Shown here piece after piece: positions 49,307 to 58,396 of a DNA stretch of 64,000 nt. Source of the stretch: Planctomycetota bacterium (lineage in GTDB: Bacteria > Planctomycetota > B15-G4). A model generated the notes under the pieces. The model worked only from the letters and a program-made list of their open reading frames with translations, made no database searches and was not told the DNA's origin. The stretch lies in NCBI GenBank assembly GCA_020638905.1, contig JACKHP010000004.1, forward strand, positions 124,001-188,000. The letters run 5' to 3'. How positions within the stretch are numbered: position 1 is the first letter of the stretch; each line of letters opens with the position of its first letter. A program made the translations under genes and the position numbers.

Positions 49307-49837
49307 TCATCCCACCGCGGGGAGCTGCGCCACGGCGCGCAGCCCGCCCAGCGTCGGATCGCGCTCGACGAAGCACAGCGCGAGCAGCAGCAGGCCCTCG
49401 GCGACGCGCAGCCAGCGGCCCTGGGCGGCCGTCCAGGGCAGCAGCGCCCGGGCCGTCGAGGTCACGCCCAGGAAGCCCAGCGTGAAGAGCGGCGCGGCCA
49501 CGTAGATCGACATCGCCACGGCCTGGGTCGCGGTGCGGATGGCGGCGTCCTCGGTCATGCCGTTCGGCGCCCGTCCGGCCAGGATGGCCGAGACGCCCAG
49601 CATGCCGCCGAAGAAGGTGAGCGTGAAGCCCAGCCAGCGCGGCAGGAAGAACGTCTCGTCGAGCAGCAGGCTGCGCAGGGCGAGCAGTCCCACGCAGACG
49701 AGCACCGCGACGCAGCCGCCGCCCAGCAGCGCGAGCAGCCGCCGCCACGAGACGTGGCTGCGGGAGCCGAGCACGCCGCGCAGAAGGCGCCGCAGCGAGA
49801 GCAGCATGGCGGTCACGGCGATCAGGCGATCGACCAC
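49307..49837 (-). CDS. Small multispanning membrane protein, unknown function
   Basis: 176 residues from GTG 49837 with AGGA 7 bases upstream. Four hydrophobic segments are visible: about 34-54 (LALLGGGCVAVLVCVGLLALR), 66-88 (LPRWLGFTLTFFGGMLGVSAIL), 103-125 (QAVAMSIYVAAPLFTLGFLG) and 143-160 (RVAEGLLLLALCFVERD). The N-terminus is basic. I do not recognise a family. It follows ridA (14 bases between ridA stop and this start) in the coaD-ridA-membrane protein direction, so it is probably co-transcribed. Nothing in the sequence indicates transport or catalysis. Confidence 0.65.
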   Translation of the reverse strand: MVDRLIAVTAMLLSLRRLLRGVLGSRSHVSWRRLLALLGGGCVAVLVCVGLLALRSLLLDETFFLPRWLGFTLTFFGGMLGVSAILAGRAPNGMTEDAAIRTATQAVAMSIYVAAPLFTLGFLGVTSTARALLPWTAAQGRWLRVAEGLLLLALCFVERDPTLGGLRAVAQLPAVG

Positions 49838-49851
49838 GGGACGTCCTGCCG

Positions 49852-50241
49852 TCAGCCGACGGCCGCGATGGCGTCGATCTCGACGCGCGCGCCCTTCGGC
49901 AGTCCTGCCACCGCCACCGTGGCCCGCGCCGGGCGGGTCTCGCCGAAGGCCTTGGCGTAGACCGCGTTGACCGCGGCGAAGTCGTCCATCGTGAGCAGGT
50001 AGACGGTGCAGCGCACGACCGACGCGAGCGAGCCGCCGCCGGCCTCGAGCACGGCGGACAGGTTCTGGAGCGCACGCTCGGCCTGGGCCTCGAGCCCGCC
50101 CGCCACGAGTTCGCCCGTGGCCGGATCGAGCCCGATCTGTCCCGACGCGAACAGGAAGCCGCCGGACACCACGGCCTGGCTGTACGGTCCGATGGCCGCC
50201 GGCGCGCGCTCGGTGCTCACGGGACGAGGATGCTGGCTCAT
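49852..50241 (-). CDS. ridA: RidA family reactive-intermediate deaminase
   Basis: 129 residues; ATG 50241 overlaps the coaD stop (ATGA). Family markers are APAAIGPYSQAVV (13-25), FASGQIGLDPATGELV, ALQNLSAVLEAGG, VVRCTVYLLTMDDFAAVN with the conserved active-site Arg (about 85), and C-terminal PKGARVEIDAIA. RidA hydrolyses enamine/imine intermediates released by PLP enzymes such as threonine dehydratase, protecting the cell from 2-aminoacrylate. A homotrimer in the cytosol. Coupling to coaD is unusual but may protect PLP- or CoA-dependent metabolism in general. Confidence 0.95.
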   Translation of the reverse strand: MSQHPRPVSTERAPAAIGPYSQAVVSGGFLFASGQIGLDPATGELVAGGLEAQAERALQNLSAVLEAGGGSLASVVRCTVYLLTMDDFAAVNAVYAKAFGETRPARATVAVAGLPKGARVEIDAIAAVG

Positions 50242-50735
50242 GGTCTGGCTCCGGATGCGCCGGGCGGCGGCAACTTGGCGAGCGCGGCCGCCACCTTGCG
50301 CGGGACGAACAGTCCGACGTCGCCGCCGGCCTTGTGCACCTCGCGCACGAGGCGCGACGAGATGTGGCTGGTCCCCGGCGAGGACGCCAGCAGCACCGTC
50401 TCGCAGTCGGGGTCGAGGCGCCGGTTCGCGCGCGCCATGGTGAGTTCGCCGGCCACGTCCTCGGGACCGCGCACGCCGCGCAGCAGCAGCGTGGCACCCA
50501 CCGAACGCGCGGCCGCCACGGCGAGTCCGTCGAAGGCGATCACCTCGACCTGGCTGGGCACGATCGCGGCCAGGAGTTCGAGGCGCGCCTCGAGCGACAT
50601 CCACGGGGCCTTGTCGATGTTGCGGCCGACCCCCACCACGAGCCGGTCGACCACGCCCAGGGCGCGCTCGATCAGGTCGAGGTGTCCCAGCGTGGGAGGA
50701 TCGAACGACCCGGCGTAGAACCCCGTGCGCGGCAT
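50238..50735 (-). CDS. coaD: Phosphopantetheine adenylyltransferase
   Basis: 165 residues, standard length. Nucleotidyltransferase motifs: YAGSFDPPTLGHLDLIERA (7-25, the T/HxGH site as TLGH), NIDKAPWMSLEARLELL, LLRGVRGPEDVAGELTMARANRRL (in pieces) and SPGTSHISSRLVREV (the ISSS-type motif). It transfers AMP from ATP to 4'-phosphopantetheine, the penultimate step of coenzyme A synthesis. First gene of a three-gene coupled set with ridA and the small membrane protein. The 5' end lies 51 bases from the LOG gene stop on the same strand. Confidence 0.96.
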   Translation of the reverse strand: MPRTGFYAGSFDPPTLGHLDLIERALGVVDRLVVGVGRNIDKAPWMSLEARLELLAAIVPSQVEVIAFDGLAVAAARSVGATLLLRGVRGPEDVAGELTMARANRRLDPDCETVLLASSPGTSHISSRLVREVHKAGGDVGLFVPRKVAAALAKLPPPGASGARP

Positions 50736-50785
50736 GGGCGGAGTCTAGCGTGCCGCCCGCGCGGGCATCCACCCCGAGTCGCCCG

Positions 50786-51703
50786 CTACTCGAAGAGCAC
50801 GCGGCTGCGCTGCATGCGACGCGTCAGGCCGAAGCGCGAGAAGGCGCTCTCGAGGATGGCCGCCAGCGCCTGGTCGGGGTCGTCGGTGAGCACGAAACGG
50901 TCGACGTCCGCGGCCGCGATGGTGCCCTCGGGGACCATGCGCTGGCGCAGGAACTCGATCAGCGGACGCCAGTAGTCGGTGCCCATGAGCACCAGCGGGA
51001 AGTCGCAGATCTTGGCCGTCTGGACCAGCGTCGCCGTCTCGAAGATCTCGTCCATCGTGCCGAAGCCGCCGGGCAGCACGACGAAGGCGTAGCTGTACTT
51101 GACCAGCATCACCTTGCGCACGAAGAAGTAGTGGAAGTCGACGAACCTGTCGAGGTACGGGTTCGGCGCCTGCTCCTTCGGCAGCTTGATGTTGCAGCCC
51201 ACCGACGGACCGCGCTCCTCGCGCGCCCCGCGGTTGGCGGCTTCCATGATGCCGGGACCGCCACCGGTCATGACGGTGAAGCCGCTGCGGGCCAGCCGGC
51301 GCCCCATCTCGCGCGCCAGGGCGTAGTAGCGGTGCGACTCGTCGAAGCGCGCCGAGCCGAAGACCGTCACCGCCGGTCCCATGAAGTGCAGCGCGCGGAA
51401 GCCCTTGATGAACTCGCCGAAGATGCGCGTCGCGCGCCGGAACTCGCGCCAGCGCGACTCGGGTCCGGCCAGCAGGTGCTCGTCGGCGGGACTGCGCGAG
51501 GCCTTGCCCCACGTCGCGTCGTGTCCGTCGTGCGCACCCCCGCCGGGCGGGTCGCCCAGGTCCCGCGCCGGGTCGCGACGGCCGTCGCACGGCGGATCGT
51601 CGCCGCCGCGCAGGTCGCCGGCGACCGGCGCCACGCGCCCTCCGCCGGGCTCCGTCAGCGGCCGCTCCCCGTCGGGACGCGCGTCGGTCTCCTCGTTCGT
51701 CAC
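50786..51703 (-). CDS. LOG-family (TIGR00730) nucleotide 5'-monophosphate phosphoribohydrolase-like protein
   Basis: 305 residues from GTG 51703 (GGAG about 10 bases upstream); a TTG start at 51766 would add 21 residues. The first ~70 residues are Gly/Asp/Arg-rich and probably disordered, an extension not found in typical LOG proteins (~190-200 residues). The Rossmann-like core runs about 90-305: VTVFGSARF, VMTGGGPGIMEAANRGA (in one block) and the signature LPGGFGTMDEIFE with the catalytic Arg/Glu region. LOG proteins cleave the ribose-5-phosphate from (modified) AMP. In bacteria many act on general nucleotide monophosphates. Substrate unknown here. Confidence 0.85.
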   Translation of the reverse strand: MTNEETDARPDGERPLTEPGGGRVAPVAGDLRGGDDPPCDGRRDPARDLGDPPGGGAHDGHDATWGKASRSPADEHLLAGPESRWREFRRATRIFGEFIKGFRALHFMGPAVTVFGSARFDESHRYYALAREMGRRLARSGFTVMTGGGPGIMEAANRGAREERGPSVGCNIKLPKEQAPNPYLDRFVDFHYFFVRKVMLVKYSYAFVVLPGGFGTMDEIFETATLVQTAKICDFPLVLMGTDYWRPLIEFLRQRMVPEGTIAAADVDRFVLTDDPDQALAAILESAFSRFGLTRRMQRSRVLFE

Positions 51704-51890
51704 CGCGGCTGCGCTCCACTCGATCGGATCTGCCGCGAGGCTAACGCCGCTCCCGGCCGGCTGCAACGCGCCGGCGTGCGCAGGCGCGGCGGCTGCTCCC
51801 GAAACGACGTCGCGGCCTCCGGGCCCTGCGACCCGGCAGACCGCGACGAAGCCGGTGGACGCGTCGCGCGCGAGGCGCGTCGCCGTCCGC

Positions 51891-53543
51891 TCAGGGACCC
51901 GTGGGCTTCTCCAGCACCACGCGTTGATTGGCGGCGAGCACGTGCGTGCTGACCGTGCCGTCGTTCCAGTCGACGTTGACCACCACCTGCGCCACCTGGC
52001 CCAGTCCGAACCAGGCCATGGGCGGCGACTGGCTCTGGTAGTGGCTGGCGGCCTCGATGATGCGGTACTGGTTCGGGATCTCGGCCGGATCGCTCGGGTG
52101 CTTGCGCAGCCTGACCGTGGCGCCGATTCCGGCGTGGTTGGCGTCGGGATCGTGCAGCAGCACCGAGAGCCAGTTCCCGGCCGTGGGCGTGGTGTTGCGG
52201 TAGAGGTGCAGCCCGTCGTTGCGGTTGTTCACCACCAGGTCGATGCGGCCGTCCTGGTCGTAGTCGAACGCGGCGAGGCCGCGCCCCTGCCCCGGATCGT
52301 GGATGCCGGTGACCGTGGCCATCTCGACGAACGTGCCGTCCTGCTGGTTCATGTACACGCGCAGCAGGTCGTCGAGGTACTTCTCGACCATCCAGCCGTT
52401 GGTGTGGCAGATGTCCTGCCAGCCGTCGTTGTCGAGGTCGGCGAAGACCGAGCCCCAACCCCAGCCGCCGTCCTGCACGCCGGCCGCCACGGTCACGTCC
52501 GAGAACGTGCCGTCGTGGTTGTTGCGGTAGAGCCGGTTGCCGAGCTCGCCGGTCTGTCCCGGCAGCTCGACGTCGGAGTAGATCGCGGCGGTGAACCAGT
52601 CGAACCAGCCGTCGTTGTCGAAGTCGCCGATGGCCGATCCCATGCCGTTCTGGTCGATGCCGATGCCCAGGCTGCCGTGGTCGTGCTGCGACCAGACGTT
52701 TCCGCCGACCTCGTGGCGCCAGAGCGTCGAGTCGTTGAAGTCGCAGATCTGCAGGACGTCGAAGTCGCCGTCCTTGTCGTAGTCGAGGATGTGCTGGTTG
52801 AAGCCGCGAATCTTCGGCCCGGAGACGTTCGCGGGCGTGCGGTCCATGAAGGTGCCGTCACCGCGGTTGTAGTAGAACTTCGTGTGGTCACCGGCCCAGC
52901 TGCACGTGGTCACGTCGAGCCAGCCGTCCTTGTCGAGGTCGCCGATGCAACCGCCGGTGCGTCCGGCGTGGTCGAGACCGACCTCCGCGCCCTTCTCGAC
53001 GAAGGTGCCGTCGCCGTTGTTGCGGAAGTACTTGGTGATGTACTGACCGGCGCCATAGTGCTGGCCGTCGGAGAGGGAGACCACTCCGCCGGTGAGCGGA
53101 GTGCCCGGGTTCGTCGGTGCCCCCCCGCCCGGCCCCTTCGCGCCCACGGACGCCTCGACCTGGTCGGAGTGCGCGAGCATGAGCATGTCGACGTCGCCGT
53201 CGTTGTCGAGGTCGCCCCAGAGCTGCTGGCTGAACGGACCGGAGACACCCACGCCCGCCTGCTCCGAGCGGTTGCTGAACGTGCCGTCGGTGTCGTTGTG
53301 GAAGAGCTTGATCGGCACCTTGTCGCCGCCGAAGGCGCTCATGTCCTCCCAGCCGTCGCCGTCGTAGTCGACCACCGAGACGTTGGCCGCCATGAAGCTC
53401 TGCATGGGGTTCGGCGTCACGGGATAGAACGACGGGACGAACGAGACGCCCGCCGCGTCGCTCACGTCGACGAACGACTGGGCGGTCGAGCCCGCGCCCA
53501 GGACCAGCAAGGCGCACGCGGCGCCCACGATGCTGCGAGACAT
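51891..53543 (-). CDS. Secreted FG-GAP/VCBS propeller protein with ASPIC/UnbV C-terminal domain (paralogue A)
   Basis: 550 residues from ATG 53543: the GAGAGG site lies 6 bases upstream of this codon but abuts the ATG at 53549, so the inner start is preferred. Signal peptide about 1-21 (GAACALLVLGAGSTAQ). VCBS/FG-GAP repeats carry Ca-binding loops: DYDGDGWED, GDLDNDGDVD, GDLDKDGWLD, DYDKDGDFD, GDFDNDGWFD, ADLDNDGWQD, DYDQDGRID. A Gly/Pro-rich insert (KGPGGGAPTNPGTP) lies between the second and third. The C-terminal ~110 residues form an ASPIC/UnbV domain (NWLSVLLHDPDANHAGIGA; AWFGLGQVAQVVVNVDW). Exported, probably surface-located; function unknown. Confidence 0.88.
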   Translation of the reverse strand: MSRSIVGAACALLVLGAGSTAQSFVDVSDAAGVSFVPSFYPVTPNPMQSFMAANVSVVDYDGDGWEDMSAFGGDKVPIKLFHNDTDGTFSNRSEQAGVGVSGPFSQQLWGDLDNDGDVDMLMLAHSDQVEASVGAKGPGGGAPTNPGTPLTGGVVSLSDGQHYGAGQYITKYFRNNGDGTFVEKGAEVGLDHAGRTGGCIGDLDKDGWLDVTTCSWAGDHTKFYYNRGDGTFMDRTPANVSGPKIRGFNQHILDYDKDGDFDVLQICDFNDSTLWRHEVGGNVWSQHDHGSLGIGIDQNGMGSAIGDFDNDGWFDWFTAAIYSDVELPGQTGELGNRLYRNNHDGTFSDVTVAAGVQDGGWGWGSVFADLDNDGWQDICHTNGWMVEKYLDDLLRVYMNQQDGTFVEMATVTGIHDPGQGRGLAAFDYDQDGRIDLVVNNRNDGLHLYRNTTPTAGNWLSVLLHDPDANHAGIGATVRLRKHPSDPAEIPNQYRIIEAASHYQSQSPPMAWFGLGQVAQVVVNVDWNDGTVSTHVLAANQRVVLEKPTGP

Positions 53544-53653
53544 GGTCATCCTCTCATGATGCCATCACGAGACCGGCGGCCCCCGCCGTCGGCCTCTGCT
53601 GCCCGGGGCGGCACGCTCCTCCGCGGCCGCCCCCCTGCACCCGTCCGGCTTGC

Positions 53654-55330
53654 TCAGGGCTCGACCAGCGTGACGCGCTGGTTGGTCGCGAGCCCGGAAT
53701 ACTGCACGACCTGCCCGCTCGGCCACGTGACCTCGATCGTCGCGGTCGTCGCGGCCTTGGCGCCGAACCACGCATGCGCCGGCGACTGCGAGCAGTAGTT
53801 GCTCTCGTACGCGATCCGTCGCGTCTGGAGCTGGAGTCCCTTCGACGGCTGCGGCCGCATGCGGACGATCGCGCCCGCGCCCAGCGGATGCGATCCGGCG
53901 CCGCCGACGAGCCGCACCTCGAGCCAGTTCTCCGTCGGACCGTCGTTCACGTGAAGCGTGAGGCCGTGGTCGTAGTTGGACGAGATGAAGTCGAGGTCGC
54001 CGTCGTGGTCGAAGTCGAACATCGCCAGGCCGCGTCCGTTGCCCACGTCCGTCACGCCCATGCTCGCGGCGCTCTCCTGGAACGTGGTCCCGTCGAGGTT
54101 CTTGAACACGCGCAGGCGGTCGTTGTGGAAGGGCGGGAACATCCAGCCGTTGGTGTGCACGATGTCCTGCAGGCCGTCGTTGTCGAGGTCGCCCATGTGC
54201 GCGCCCCAGCCCCAGTCGCCGTTGTCGACTCCCGCGTCGACCGTGATGTCGTCGAACGTGCCGTCCCCGTTGTTCTGGTACAGGCGGTTCCCCAGCTCAC
54301 CGGTGTTGCCGGGCAGCTCGATGTCGGACCAGATCGCCGTCACGAACCAGTCGAAGTCGCCGTCGTTGTCGAAGTCGCCGACGCACGCCCCCATGCCGTT
54401 CTGGTCGATGCCGACGCCGGCCGCCGTCGTCACGTTCGCGAACTGGAACGATCCGAGGTTGCGGAACAGCTTGCTGGTCTTCCAGTCGCCGGAGGTCGAA
54501 CAGTCCTGCAGGCCGTCCTCGTCGTAGTCCCAGATCTGCGGCGAGAAGCCGCGGATGCTGACGTTCGCGACGACGCTCGGCGTGCGGTCACGGAACGACC
54601 CGTCGCCCTTGTTCTCGTAGATGTTGTTGGTGCCGTTGTTGTGGCTGACGGCCCACAGGTCGAGGTCGCCGTCGTTGTCGAGGTCACCGAAGGCCGCGCC
54701 GTAGCGTCCCGCGGCGATCAGCCCGGCGGCCTTCGCCACCTCGGTGAACGTGCCGCCGTCGTTGCGATAGAGGTAGTTGCGCTGACGCGCGAACTGCATC
54801 TCGTGGCCCGAGTCAGCCAGGTCGGACGTGAGCGGCAGGTCCGAGACCGGCACCGGCCCCATCGCGGGTCCGTTGCCTCCCGCCGGCCCGGAGCCCTTCG
54901 GGCCCGGTACGCCGGAGGGGGTGTCGGGATTGATCGAGGCCGGAGGCAGGTCGGCGAAGGTCTGCATGAACAGGTCGAGCGTGCCGTTGCCGTCGTAGTC
55001 GGCCCAGACCGCGGTCGAACCCAGGCACAGGAAGTCGAGCCCGAAGGTCTTCGCCACGTCGACGAAGGTGCCGTCGCCCTGGTTGTGGTAGAGGCGGTTG
55101 GGCTGCGACGTGCCCTGGAAGGTGAAGATGTCGTCGAACCCGTCGCCGTCGTAGTCGCCCACCGAGACGTCCGCGTTCATGAACGTCTGCATCGCGAAGT
55201 ACTCGGTCTGCACGACGGGTTGGAACGGCTGGTACAGCCCCGCGGCCACGGTGCCGTCGTGGAAGGTCTGGGCCGAGGTCGCGGCCGCCAGGGTGAGGAC
55301 ACTCAGCGTCGTGAGTGATCGGGCCTTCAT
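53654..55330 (-). CDS. Secreted FG-GAP/VCBS propeller protein with ASPIC/UnbV C-terminal domain (paralogue B)
   Basis: 558 residues from ATG 55330 (GGAG 7 bases upstream). Signal peptide about 1-20 (LSVLTLAAATSAQ). Same architecture and repeat order as paralogue A downstream, with shared blocks such as IGIDQNGMGA-type, GELGNRLYxNN-type and GWGWG sequences. Ca-binding loops include DYDGDGFDD, ADYDGNGTLD, GDLDNDGDLD, DYDEDGLQD and FDFDHDGDLD. The linker between the second and third loops is longer and collagen-like (GVPGPKGSGPAGGNGPAMGP). ASPIC/UnbV domain at the C-terminus (NWLEVRLVGGAGSHPLGAGA; WFGAKAATTATIEVTW). A tandem gene duplication with 110 bases between the genes. Confidence 0.88.
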   Translation of the reverse strand: MKARSLTTLSVLTLAAATSAQTFHDGTVAAGLYQPFQPVVQTEYFAMQTFMNADVSVGDYDGDGFDDIFTFQGTSQPNRLYHNQGDGTFVDVAKTFGLDFLCLGSTAVWADYDGNGTLDLFMQTFADLPPASINPDTPSGVPGPKGSGPAGGNGPAMGPVPVSDLPLTSDLADSGHEMQFARQRNYLYRNDGGTFTEVAKAAGLIAAGRYGAAFGDLDNDGDLDLWAVSHNNGTNNIYENKGDGSFRDRTPSVVANVSIRGFSPQIWDYDEDGLQDCSTSGDWKTSKLFRNLGSFQFANVTTAAGVGIDQNGMGACVGDFDNDGDFDWFVTAIWSDIELPGNTGELGNRLYQNNGDGTFDDITVDAGVDNGDWGWGAHMGDLDNDGLQDIVHTNGWMFPPFHNDRLRVFKNLDGTTFQESAASMGVTDVGNGRGLAMFDFDHDGDLDFISSNYDHGLTLHVNDGPTENWLEVRLVGGAGSHPLGAGAIVRMRPQPSKGLQLQTRRIAYESNYCSQSPAHAWFGAKAATTATIEVTWPSGQVVQYSGLATNQRVTLVEP

Positions 55331-55549
55331 GGGTGTCTCCGGCTGGGCATGCCACGAAGACCCCGAGCAGCCCTGCCGCTGCCCGCGTCCAGGTTCCTCG
55401 TTCATGCGGATGGGAGTATACACCTGCTCCGAAAGGCCGATGGGTCCCGGAGAAAATGAAGCTTCCCCCGCAGGCCGGCCCGAGATCACGGTCCGCGCCC
55501 GGGCGTCCCGACCCCGTGACGAGCCTCGGGCGCGTCCGTCCTGGCGGGC
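55331..55549. other. Divergent intergenic region: FG-GAP paralogue B / comEC-like
   Basis: 219 bases with both promoters. On the minus strand TATACT (55415-55420) is a plausible -10 (5 of 6) about 85 bases before paralogue B, but no good -35 lies 16-18 bases further upstream. No clear plus-strand promoter was found. Confidence 0.4.
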
Positions 55550-56830
55550 ATGCGGACCCCGTCCCTCCTGCCGCCGCTGCTGTCCCTGCTGGCCCTCGCC
55601 CTGCCCTCGCCGCTCGGCTTCGCGGTGGTTCCGGCGGCCCTCCTGGTGCGTGCCTCGGCGCCCTGCGTGGCGGGGCTGGCGCTACTCGCGCTCGCGTCGA
55701 ACCTGTCCCACCAAGCCATCCCCCACGGCGCCGAACGCGACACGTCCGGTCCGAGCGCGGCGAGGCTGAACGGAACGTGGCGGCAGTTGCCGGGTGAGCA
55801 GCCGCATCTCGACACGCTCGCGGGACGGGTCTCGGTGCGCTGCTCCGACGACGTCCGTCCCCCGCCACCGGGCACACCGGTCTCGCTGCTGGCGCGCGTC
55901 GACGACACGGGCGCGGCGCGGGTGGTGTCCCTCGCCGCGCGCGGACCGCCCACGGGGGCCTGGCTCGATCGCTGGGGAGCCGCGGCGGCGCGCCGGACGG
56001 GCGAACTCGTGCATCCCGAACGCCGGGGACTCGTGGCGGCGCTGGTGCTCGGCGATCGCAGCGATCTTCCGTGGGCACTGCGGCGCGCGTGCATCGCGAC
56101 CGGGGTCATGCACCTGCTGGCGCTGAGCGGCCTGCACGTCTCGCTCGTGGCCACAGGGCTCGGCCGCATCCTCACCGGGCGCGCCCTGGGTCGGGGACGG
56201 GTCCACGGTGCGGCGTTGCTGGCCTTCGTGCTCGTGGCCGGTGCACGTCCGCCCCTGGTGCGCGCCCTGCTGGGCTGGGTGCTGCTCACCTACGGACGCC
56301 TGTCGGCCCGTCCGCTCACGCCCCTCCGGCGCCTGCTCAGCGTCGCGCTGATCGTGCTCGCCGTCGATCCGTCCCTGGTCGACGACGCGGGGACGCGCCT
56401 GTCGTTCCTGGGGGTGGCCGGCCTGCTGGCCGCCCTGCGCCTGCCGGGCCGACGCGTGGCCGTGGCGCTCGCTCCGGCCGGGGCCTTCCTCGTCACCGCC
56501 CCCCTGTGCGTCGAGCTCTTCGGACGGGTACAGCCCTGGGGCGTGCTGCTCACGCCGTTGCTGGCGCCGCTCGTGGGCGTGGTGCTGCTCACGGGCCTCG
56601 TCGCCATCGTTCCGGGACCGGCCCTGGCCGTGCTCGACCCGCTCACGGGGCCGCTGCTCGACCATGCCGCGCGAGGGCTCGGCCTGCTGCTCGAATGGGC
56701 CGAGATCCTGCTCCCGCCACCGCTCACACCTCCTCCCCTGCCGATCCCCGGCCTGCTGGGATCCCTGATGGTGCTCGCGGCGCTGCTGGCCCTCGGGCGC
56801 ACGCGCCCCGACCACGGGAGCAGCGTATGA
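55550..56830 (+). CDS. comEC: ComEC/Rec2-like competence membrane protein, short form
   Basis: 426 residues. N-terminal transmembrane helices (about 5-50) are followed by an OB-fold-like region (about 70-130; LDTLAGRVSVRCSDDVR, VSLLARVDDTGAARVVSLA), then the competence core. HLLALSGLHVSLVATG (about 188-203) is the family signature, and at least six further membrane segments follow. The C-terminal metallo-beta-lactamase domain of full ComEC (~750 residues) is absent: the protein ends after the last hydrophobic segment (SLMVLAALLALG). ComEC forms the inner-membrane channel for single-stranded DNA uptake in transformation. The stop overlaps the comM start, which supports a DNA-uptake role. Confidence 0.83.
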   Translation: MRTPSLLPPLLSLLALALPSPLGFAVVPAALLVRASAPCVAGLALLALASNLSHQAIPHGAERDTSGPSAARLNGTWRQLPGEQPHLDTLAGRVSVRCSDDVRPPPPGTPVSLLARVDDTGAARVVSLAARGPPTGAWLDRWGAAAARRTGELVHPERRGLVAALVLGDRSDLPWALRRACIATGVMHLLALSGLHVSLVATGLGRILTGRALGRGRVHGAALLAFVLVAGARPPLVRALLGWVLLTYGRLSARPLTPLRRLLSVALIVLAVDPSLVDDAGTRLSFLGVAGLLAALRLPGRRVAVALAPAGAFLVTAPLCVELFGRVQPWGVLLTPLLAPLVGVVLLTGLVAIVPGPALAVLDPLTGPLLDHAARGLGLLLEWAEILLPPPLTPPPLPIPGLLGSLMVLAALLALGRTRPDHGSSV

Positions 56831-58320
56831 GCGGTTCGCGCCAGGTCTTCACGGTGAACACGCTGTGCCTCGACGGCCTGCGCGCGGCCGAGGTCGTGGT
56901 CGAGCTGCAGCACGCCGGCGGACTCATGCAGCGCATCATCATGACCGGACTCCCCGGGGGCGCGGTGCGCGAGGCGCGCGACCGCATCCGCGGTTGCCTC
57001 GAGCACGGCGAGCTGCCCGTGCCGAAGCGCTCGATCCTGGCCAACTTCGCCCCTGCCGACCTGCACAAGGAGGGCAACGGCTTCGACCTGCCGCTCGCGG
57101 TCGGCATCCTCGCCCTGGCGGGCCTCGTGCCGGCCGAGTCTCTGGCCGAGCGCGTGCTCGTGGGCGAGCTGGCGCTCGACGGCTCGCTGCGCCCGGTGCG
57201 TGGCGCCCTCGCGCTGGCGCTCGAAGCCCGGCGGCTGCGCAAACGCGCGCTCATGCTGCCGTTCGCCAACGGCGCCGAGGCCTCGCTCGTCGACGGCCTG
57301 CGCGTCGAGCCGGTGCGCTCGATCCAGGAGGCCCTGCTCGTGCTGGGCGGCGCACCGGCGCCCGAACCGCCGACGCCGGTCGAGCGCCGCGTGCCGGCGC
57401 CCGACCTGGCCGACGTGCTGGCCCAGCCGAGTGCGCGCCGCGCGCTCGAGATCGCCGCGGCGGGCGGGCACAACCTGCTCTTCGTCGGGCCGCCCGGAAC
57501 CGGCAAGACGATGCTGGCCCAGCGCCTGCCCGGACTGCTGCCGCCGCTGGCCGACGACGACGTGCTGGCGGTCTCGGCCCTGCACGGGCTGGCCTCGGGA
57601 GGCGGCGTGATCGTGCGCCACCCGCCGTTCCGAGCACCGCACCACAGCATCTCGCGCACCGGACTGGTCGGCGGCGGCCGTCCGCTGGTGCCCGGCGAGG
57701 TGAGCCTGGCGCACAAGGGCGTGCTGTTCCTGGACGAGCTGCCCGAGTTCCCCCGCATGCTGCTCGAGGCGCTGAGGCAGCCGCTCGAGGACGGCGTGGT
57801 GCGCATCGCGCGCGTCGGCCGCTCAGCCGAGTTCCCGTGTCGCGTGCAGGTCGTGGCCGCGATGAACCCGTGCCCGTGCGGCTACCTCGGCCACCCGCGG
57901 CGCGGATGCCAGTGCACGCCGCACGCGATCTTCACCTACCGGCGACGCGTCTCGGGGCCGATCCTCGATCGCTTCGACCTGCACGTCGACGTGCCGGTGC
58001 CCGACGCCGAGCTGCTGCTGCGTGGCCCACGCGGAGAGTCGACCCGGGACGTCGCGGCGCGCGTGGCCACCGCGCGCGCACTGCGTCCCGAGGGGCTGCC
58101 GTCGCTCGACGACGCCTCCACGACCCTGCTGGCCCGGGCCATGGGACGCTTCGCGCTCTCGGCCCGAGCCGCCACCCGCGCACGGCTCGTGGCCGCGTCG
58201 ATCGCGGCGCTCGACGGACGCGTGTCGCCCACCCACGACGACCTGCACGAGGCGCTCTCCTTCCGGCTCGGCCTGCACAGCCTGCTCGCGGCACCCAGCC
58301 CGGGCGAGGTCGCGTCGTGA
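56827..58320 (+). CDS. comM: Mg-chelatase-like AAA+ ATPase ComM/YifB
   Basis: 497 residues from ATG 56827 (ATGA overlap with the ComEC-like gene). The N-terminal Lon-protease-like (ChlI) domain is about 1-170 (IIMTGLPGGAVREARDRI; GNGFDLPLAVGILAL). The AAA+ module has Walker A GPPGTGKT (221-228), Walker B LFLDELPEF (Asp303/Glu304) and a four-cysteine cluster NPCPCGY...GCQC (Cys349, 351, 361, 363). The C-terminal Mg-chelatase helical domain is complete. ComM is a hexameric helicase that promotes branch migration during integration of transforming DNA. Its coupling to a ComEC-like channel makes a two-gene transformation module. Confidence 0.94.
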   Translation: MSGSRQVFTVNTLCLDGLRAAEVVVELQHAGGLMQRIIMTGLPGGAVREARDRIRGCLEHGELPVPKRSILANFAPADLHKEGNGFDLPLAVGILALAGLVPAESLAERVLVGELALDGSLRPVRGALALALEARRLRKRALMLPFANGAEASLVDGLRVEPVRSIQEALLVLGGAPAPEPPTPVERRVPAPDLADVLAQPSARRALEIAAAGGHNLLFVGPPGTGKTMLAQRLPGLLPPLADDDVLAVSALHGLASGGGVIVRHPPFRAPHHSISRTGLVGGGRPLVPGEVSLAHKGVLFLDELPEFPRMLLEALRQPLEDGVVRIARVGRSAEFPCRVQVVAAMNPCPCGYLGHPRRGCQCTPHAIFTYRRRVSGPILDRFDLHVDVPVPDAELLLRGPRGESTRDVAARVATARALRPEGLPSLDDASTTLLARAMGRFALSARAATRARLVAASIAALDGRVSPTHDDLHEALSFRLGLHSLLAAPSPGEVAS

Positions 58321-58396
58321 GCACACGGCGGCACGTCGCGGCACGCGAACCCGGTGCGCGGCCTGCGCGTCCGCATCCCGGCCCGCGTCGACGAGA

